IMG/VR virus record: IMGVR_UViG_3300007516_000063
Location: 1-34,376 of that record
From: a virus
DNA: 34,376 nucleotides
Strand: one strand, 5' to 3'
Position numbers and translations under genes: made by a program
Notes under the pieces: model-generated
The model's input: the letters and a program-made list of their open reading frames with translations, nothing else
Database searches by the model: none
Told to the model about the DNA's origin: nothing
In this document: positions 30,686-34,376 of the stretch, in pieces
Layout of the letters: each line of letters opens with the position of its first letter
Position numbering within the stretch: position 1 is the first letter of the stretch

Positions 30686-32194
30686 ATGAAACAATTAAAG
30701 AAACGTATTCAAGAATCTGGAGAAAAAACAGCTTTTATTACAACTTCCGACGGAACTAGTAAAACCCTTGATTATAAATCAGATAGTGAATTATCAGCAC
30801 TAAAGGACAATAGCGATATCAAGAAAATTGAAACAGGTGACGGAAAGAAACTAAAGGAAGAGGTAAGAAAGTATGCTTCTGAAGAATCTGAAGCAGTAGC
30901 TAAAAAGGTAGTAAAATCACTACTAAAAGTAATGAGAGCCGAGGGTGATGAGGTTGTCTCTATGAAACAGTCGAATGTAGCGGTTAACGCTTTTAACATA
31001 CGGGTAATATATGGTAACGATAGGGGAGATGATGTATTTAAGTTTAAACTATACCCAGAAACTAAAGATATAAAAATGGAATCCCCAGAGGGAAAGGAGG
31101 AAAGACTGTCAGACTTCCTAGTAACACAGGGAAATACAGTTAGTATTCCTACACCAGAACTAGAACAGAATCTTGCAACAATATTAAAAAAATACGTAAC
31201 CGAACCAACTGATCAAGAATATGACGATCAAGCAGAAATGGAACCTGAACATGACGAATCTCAAGTAGGGAAGTACATATCAGAAAGTGGTGGAGATATA
31301 AACGAACCGATTGCAGTAAGATTAAGAGCTGATAAGATGTTTAGAAAACAGCATGATGATTTTGACAGACAGCAAGCAAAGGACACACCAAAACCCTACT
31401 CACCCCGTATTATTAAAAATAAGGAAGCTAAGATTAGGGTTTTAGAAAAAGAAAAGAAAAGACTTGAGATGGAAATGGAATCCGAAGCTGGATTAGAGGA
31501 TATGGGAGGTTTATCGTATGATGAGTTGGGAAATAAATATGCAGACGATATGATGCGAGTTGATTACGCATTAGATAAACTAAGAGGATTATCAGGAATG
31601 TATAACACTACTTACAAACCGGGAGAAGATATAGTAGAGAGAAAAATAAAAGGATCAGAGCTGAAACAACTAATGTTAGAAGCATATGCAGAGGTATTGG
31701 TAGAAACTCCCGAAATACCTGTTCTTAAAACATCCACTCAAGAGATACTTGGGAAGTTCCCAACAGTTAAGAAAACACTAGAAAAACTTCTTACATCAGA
31801 GTTTGGTGAGTTTGTTCAAGATGTTAAGTGGGTTGCACCTAAGCCATCAACTTTTACGGTTGTACTAAAAAATGGACAAACATTTAACTTAAAATGGTTA
31901 GGTAAAGACTTTAATGCACAGATAGGAGGTAAGAACTATTACTTAGGAACCGTATCAACATATCAACAAGCTTTAGATAAACTTAACGATACACTTATAA
32001 ACGGACCAATTGATACGAATCAAGAACAACCAGACAGTGAATTAGGAGGCGAACAGTTTGGTGATCCTGCAGCACCAACAGGTGGATTAGCACCAGAATT
32101 GACACCGGAAGCAGACCCATTCGCAGCAGAAGCTCCTTCAACAGGGGAAGAAGAAACAACAGACGCAACAGAAGAAACACCAAAAGGGCTATAA
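30686..32194 (+). CDS. Unknown acidic protein, possible virion/scaffold component (502 aa)
   Basis: Residues 1-170 form a Lys/Glu-rich alpha/beta part; 170-290 is acidic and helical with a long coiled-coil-like stretch (about 245-270); residues 325-340 (Ser-Glu-Leu-Lys-Gln-Leu-Met-Leu-Glu332-Ala333) look like an internal copy of the targeting-peptide pattern; 345-430 is a small alpha/beta domain; from 435 the tail is Glu/Pro/Thr/Ala-rich and disordered. No enzyme motif. Charge and layout fit a head core, scaffold or packaged protein, but this is inference. Confidence 0.6.
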   Translation: MKQLKKRIQESGEKTAFITTSDGTSKTLDYKSDSELSALKDNSDIKKIETGDGKKLKEEVRKYASEESEAVAKKVVKSLLKVMRAEGDEVVSMKQSNVAVNAFNIRVIYGNDRGDDVFKFKLYPETKDIKMESPEGKEERLSDFLVTQGNTVSIPTPELEQNLATILKKYVTEPTDQEYDDQAEMEPEHDESQVGKYISESGGDINEPIAVRLRADKMFRKQHDDFDRQQAKDTPKPYSPRIIKNKEAKIRVLEKEKKRLEMEMESEAGLEDMGGLSYDELGNKYADDMMRVDYALDKLRGLSGMYNTTYKPGEDIVERKIKGSELKQLMLEAYAEVLVETPEIPVLKTSTQEILGKFPTVKKTLEKLLTSEFGEFVQDVKWVAPKPSTFTVVLKNGQTFNLKWLGKDFNAQIGGKNYYLGTVSTYQQALDKLNDTLINGPIDTNQEQPDSELGGEQFGDPAAPTGGLAPELTPEADPFAAEAPSTGEEETTDATEETPKGL

Positions 32195-32212
32195 AAAGAT
32201 ACAAAAAGTTAT

Positions 32213-33178
32213 ATGAACGTAGTAGATAGAATTTTAGTAGAATGGGCGTATAGATGTGAGAAAGGATACCCAGATACATCTAGTATAGGGGACATAAAGA
32301 TCTTAGGGGAGATATATGGAGAATACGGGATTAACGTAGGAGAAGATACGGGTACGACTAGGGCTACTGCTACTCAAAAAGATGTCTTGTTTTTAAGGAA
32401 AGCCTTCGCAGATATTAGAGAAGACTATGCCAAGTACTTAAAAGTATTTATGTTATTCGATCCAAATTCTTTAGGAACAATTTCTGAAGTACTTCTTACT
32501 AAACTTCTCTTAAGGGAAGGAATAGAAACAGTACATAAAGGAGCAGGACAAGGGCTGACAGATTTAATTGTAAACGGACACAGAATTAGCCTTAAAACAA
32601 CATCGGGTACCAATAAGATAGGATTGGGGTCAGAAAAGGGGGTAAACGACGGTAAGGCTGTAGAGTTGGCTAACCACTTCAAAGAAAATAGTTTTCTATC
32701 TGAACAGATTGTTAAGGATCTTGAAGCTTCGGTTTTTACTTCAGATATACAACTAAGACTAGAAGCAGTAGCAAAGAAACTTTCAGGAGATGATAATGGA
32801 GAGTTCTTTGTTTGGGTAGAAAAACAGGTAAATTTACAGTCTGGGTTATTGGAACGTATTACAATTCATACACATAAGTTTGACTACGACGAGATATTAG
32901 AAACCTTTAACAGGGGAAAAGTAGTACCAACAACGGGAAAAGGAAGCAAATCAGGTTGGAATCTATTAGACCACAACAATAAAAAACTGATAGAAGCTGA
33001 TATAAAAAGTAAGTACTTAAATATATCACCAGATTTTATTAGAAGAGTTACAAAAGGGACAACAGTTTCTGTAGACTTTCCAATACTAGAGCAAAGCAAA
33101 GCAGAACTGTCTGACAAGGTTTCTAAAAACATGTTAGAATCTTTGGATCGAATATATAGGGAGATAATAGTGGTTTAG
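32213..33178 (+). CDS. Divergent PD-(D/E)XK nuclease-like protein (321 aa)
   Basis: Residues 92-130 follow a restriction-endonuclease core: Glu92 in a helix (Ser-Glu-Val-Leu-Leu), a strand and turn Gly-Gln-Gly-Leu-Thr-Asp117-Leu, then Ile-Ser126-Leu-Lys128-Thr. The usual acidic residue two before the Lys is Ser, so activity is uncertain or uses Glu92. Flanking regions are helical with a basic C-terminal third. It may be a phage DNA-processing nuclease or a degenerate one. Leader AAAAAGTTATATG, 18 nt after the preceding stop. Confidence 0.6.
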   Translation: MNVVDRILVEWAYRCEKGYPDTSSIGDIKILGEIYGEYGINVGEDTGTTRATATQKDVLFLRKAFADIREDYAKYLKVFMLFDPNSLGTISEVLLTKLLLREGIETVHKGAGQGLTDLIVNGHRISLKTTSGTNKIGLGSEKGVNDGKAVELANHFKENSFLSEQIVKDLEASVFTSDIQLRLEAVAKKLSGDDNGEFFVWVEKQVNLQSGLLERITIHTHKFDYDEILETFNRGKVVPTTGKGSKSGWNLLDHNNKKLIEADIKSKYLNISPDFIRRVTKGTTVSVDFPILEQSKAELSDKVSKNMLESLDRIYREIIVV

Positions 33179-33189
33179 TATAATATAAC

Positions 33190-33197
33190 TATTTATA
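33190..33197 (+). promoter_or_regulatory. Late-promoter-like motif TATTTATA
   Basis: Intergenic, 18 nt before the ATG at 33216. Confidence 0.5.
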
Positions 33198-33215
33198 ACA
33201 AATTAAAGGTAAATA

Positions 33216-34376
33216 ATGAAAAATAAATTTGATTTAAGGCAATTTCTTACAGAAAATAAGCTGACTAGAAATTCAAAAACGATTAACGAGTCTCACGAAA
33301 GTAGGATAGGGATGTGGATTGCAAATAACCACGAAGAAAATTTACCTAGGGAAGAATACGACGACTACGGTACTCCAACAGATTGTTGCGGAGCAGAATT
33401 TGCAGATGATACAGACATATGCTCAAGTTGTGGTGAACATGCAGATGCTGCAGAATACGACGAAGACGATATGAATACCGTATATGAAGCAAAAGATTTT
33501 GTACCACCGTCAAAACTGATACAGGTAGCACAACAAGCATGGGCAGAGAAGGACTTGGGTAAAGCTAAACAAATAATCGTCGATTTAATCGAACCTTCTA
33601 AAGTTAAATCAAAAGATGTAATTCTACAGACAATAAAAGCACTTAGAACCAAAACAGAATTTGACAGATACCTAGCAAACTCTATACTAAAATTTGAAAA
33701 ACTGGGATTAAATGAAGCAAAAATGACAGGTAGAGAAAAACGATTAGTAGAAATGGTTGACCAAGCAATGGGAAGACCTATTCAGAGACTTACACCAATA
33801 GCTACAGAAGGAGAAGATTTGGTTGCTGAAAATCCTTTAGAGAAGTATAAAGGAAAGAATGTTGACGAAATTATGAAAGAAATCGAGTACGGCACAAACG
33901 AACAGTCTCACAAGTATAAAATGGAAGAGATGAAAAATATTGCTGATGCTTTAGAACAAAAAGTAACATCTTTGGAAGAGGGAGAAAATGCAGAGCATAT
34001 TGATCAAAAAGCTGTTAAGCAGATGAGAAAAGATATAATGGCTTTAAGAAAAGGTGAAGAGAAGTTAAGAAGAGAATTTGATAAGAAATTTAATAGAAAA
34101 AAGAAAGCACCTGGAAAGGAAAAACCAGTTGAAGTAGCTTTAGCAGAAAATAGAAGAAGGGTACCAAAGATACGTAAAACAAACACAAACACAAACACAA
34201 TGGAAAAAACATTTGATTTAAAAAAGTTCTTAGTAGAGAACAAACTTACTACTAACTCAAGACAGTTAAAAGAAAACTGGCCACATGATGGTGAAGAAGA
34301 GTACAGTGCCGAGTATGAAGCTGACTTTGCTGCAGCAAAAGCAGCAGTAGCTGGAGGAAAGAAACTTGCAAGTCAC
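33216..34376 (+). CDS. Tag-repeat protein with zinc ribbon, partial at the window end (at least 387 aa)
   Basis: The frame is open to the last base, so the C-terminus is missing. The N-terminus carries the tag Phe5-Asp-Leu-x2-Phe-Leu-x-Glu-Asn-Lys-Leu-Thr-x-Asn-Ser20, and a second copy starts at 333 (12 of 16 positions identical). Each copy contains two [LI]-x-Glu sites (residues 11-13 and 23-25; 339-341 and 351-353). Between them lie Cys57-Cys58...Cys69-x2-Cys72-x2-His75 (zinc ribbon), a helical part and a Lys/Arg-rich coiled coil (about 250-310). The second copy has its own ATG at 34200 after AAACAC repeats, so a second gene fused in frame is possible. Likely head-core or packaged protein. 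Confidence 0.75.
   Translation, partial: MKNKFDLRQFLTENKLTRNSKTINESHESRIGMWIANNHEENLPREEYDDYGTPTDCCGAEFADDTDICSSCGEHADAAEYDEDDMNTVYEAKDFVPPSKLIQVAQQAWAEKDLGKAKQIIVDLIEPSKVKSKDVILQTIKALRTKTEFDRYLANSILKFEKLGLNEAKMTGREKRLVEMVDQAMGRPIQRLTPIATEGEDLVAENPLEKYKGKNVDEIMKEIEYGTNEQSHKYKMEEMKNIADALEQKVTSLEEGENAEHIDQKAVKQMRKDIMALRKGEEKLRREFDKKFNRKKKAPGKEKPVEVALAENRRRVPKIRKTNTNTNTMEKTFDLKKFLVENKLTTNSRQLKENWPHDGEEEYSAEYEADFAAAKAAVAGGKKLASH
34181..34198 (+). repeat. (AAACAC)3 hexanucleotide repeat inside a frame
   Basis: Three AAACAC units encode Asn-Thr repeats just before the ATG of the second tag copy. The composition is that of a translation leader, unlike coding sequence nearby, which suggests an old gene boundary. 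Confidence 0.7.

Overview
The window reads as part of the genome of a T4-like (contractile-tailed) phage of a Bacteroidetes host, most likely a marine Flavobacteriia phage. A complete gp25/gp6 baseplate-wedge pair, a gp5-like spike and a gp55-like late sigma factor show the T4-like kinship. The host assignment rests on promoters of Bacteroidetes type (TTTG, 19-20 nt, TATCTTTAG) before many small genes and on A-rich leaders ending AAAAGTTATG in place of Shine-Dalgarno sites. The DNA is AT-rich and every convincing gene lies on the + strand. Host and family are inferences from motifs; no database search was possible.

Region 1 (1-4837) is an early/accessory zone: a non-coding GC-rich opening, then ten small unrecognised genes in short units. 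The units are separated by near-identical promoter cassettes (three types, seven copies) and intrinsic terminators. Two intergenic regions fuse terminator and promoter: the -33 TTTG lies in the loop of the terminator hairpin. Several transcripts would begin with a stem-loop. One gene encodes a secreted, probably outer-membrane beta-barrel protein.

Region 2 (4838-8835) holds a regulatory-looking gap, a small two-helix membrane protein, a T5orf172 (GIY-YIG-related) protein, an adrenodoxin-type [2Fe-2S] ferredoxin, an AT-rich gap with an (AAT)14 tract, an HD-domain phosphohydrolase, a membrane-anchored small protein and the late sigma factor.

Region 3 (8838-22841) is the tail/baseplate cluster: gp5-like spike, gp25, gp6, a DNRLRE-like protein, an 1118-residue structural protein and a run of tail or fibre proteins, tightly packed with many TAATG overlaps, then a GIY-YIG nuclease.

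Region 4 (22842-34376) mixes replication and nuclease genes (primase, RecB-like nuclease, a second PD-(D/E)XK-like protein) with enzymes that may be virion cargo: a minimal kinase-like protein, two nucleotidyltransferase-like proteins, a HAD phosphatase and a 912-residue multi-enzyme protein. The last joins a nucleotidyltransferase, a cytidylyltransferase and two HExxH metalloprotease domains. Several of these carry [LI]-x-E sites at the N-terminus or between domains, like the sites cut by T4 prohead protease gp21. The window ends inside a gene carrying two copies of an FDLxxFLxENKLTxNS tag. The motif TATTTAT(A/T), the reverse complement of the T4 late promoter, recurs before late-region genes and may be this phage's late promoter.
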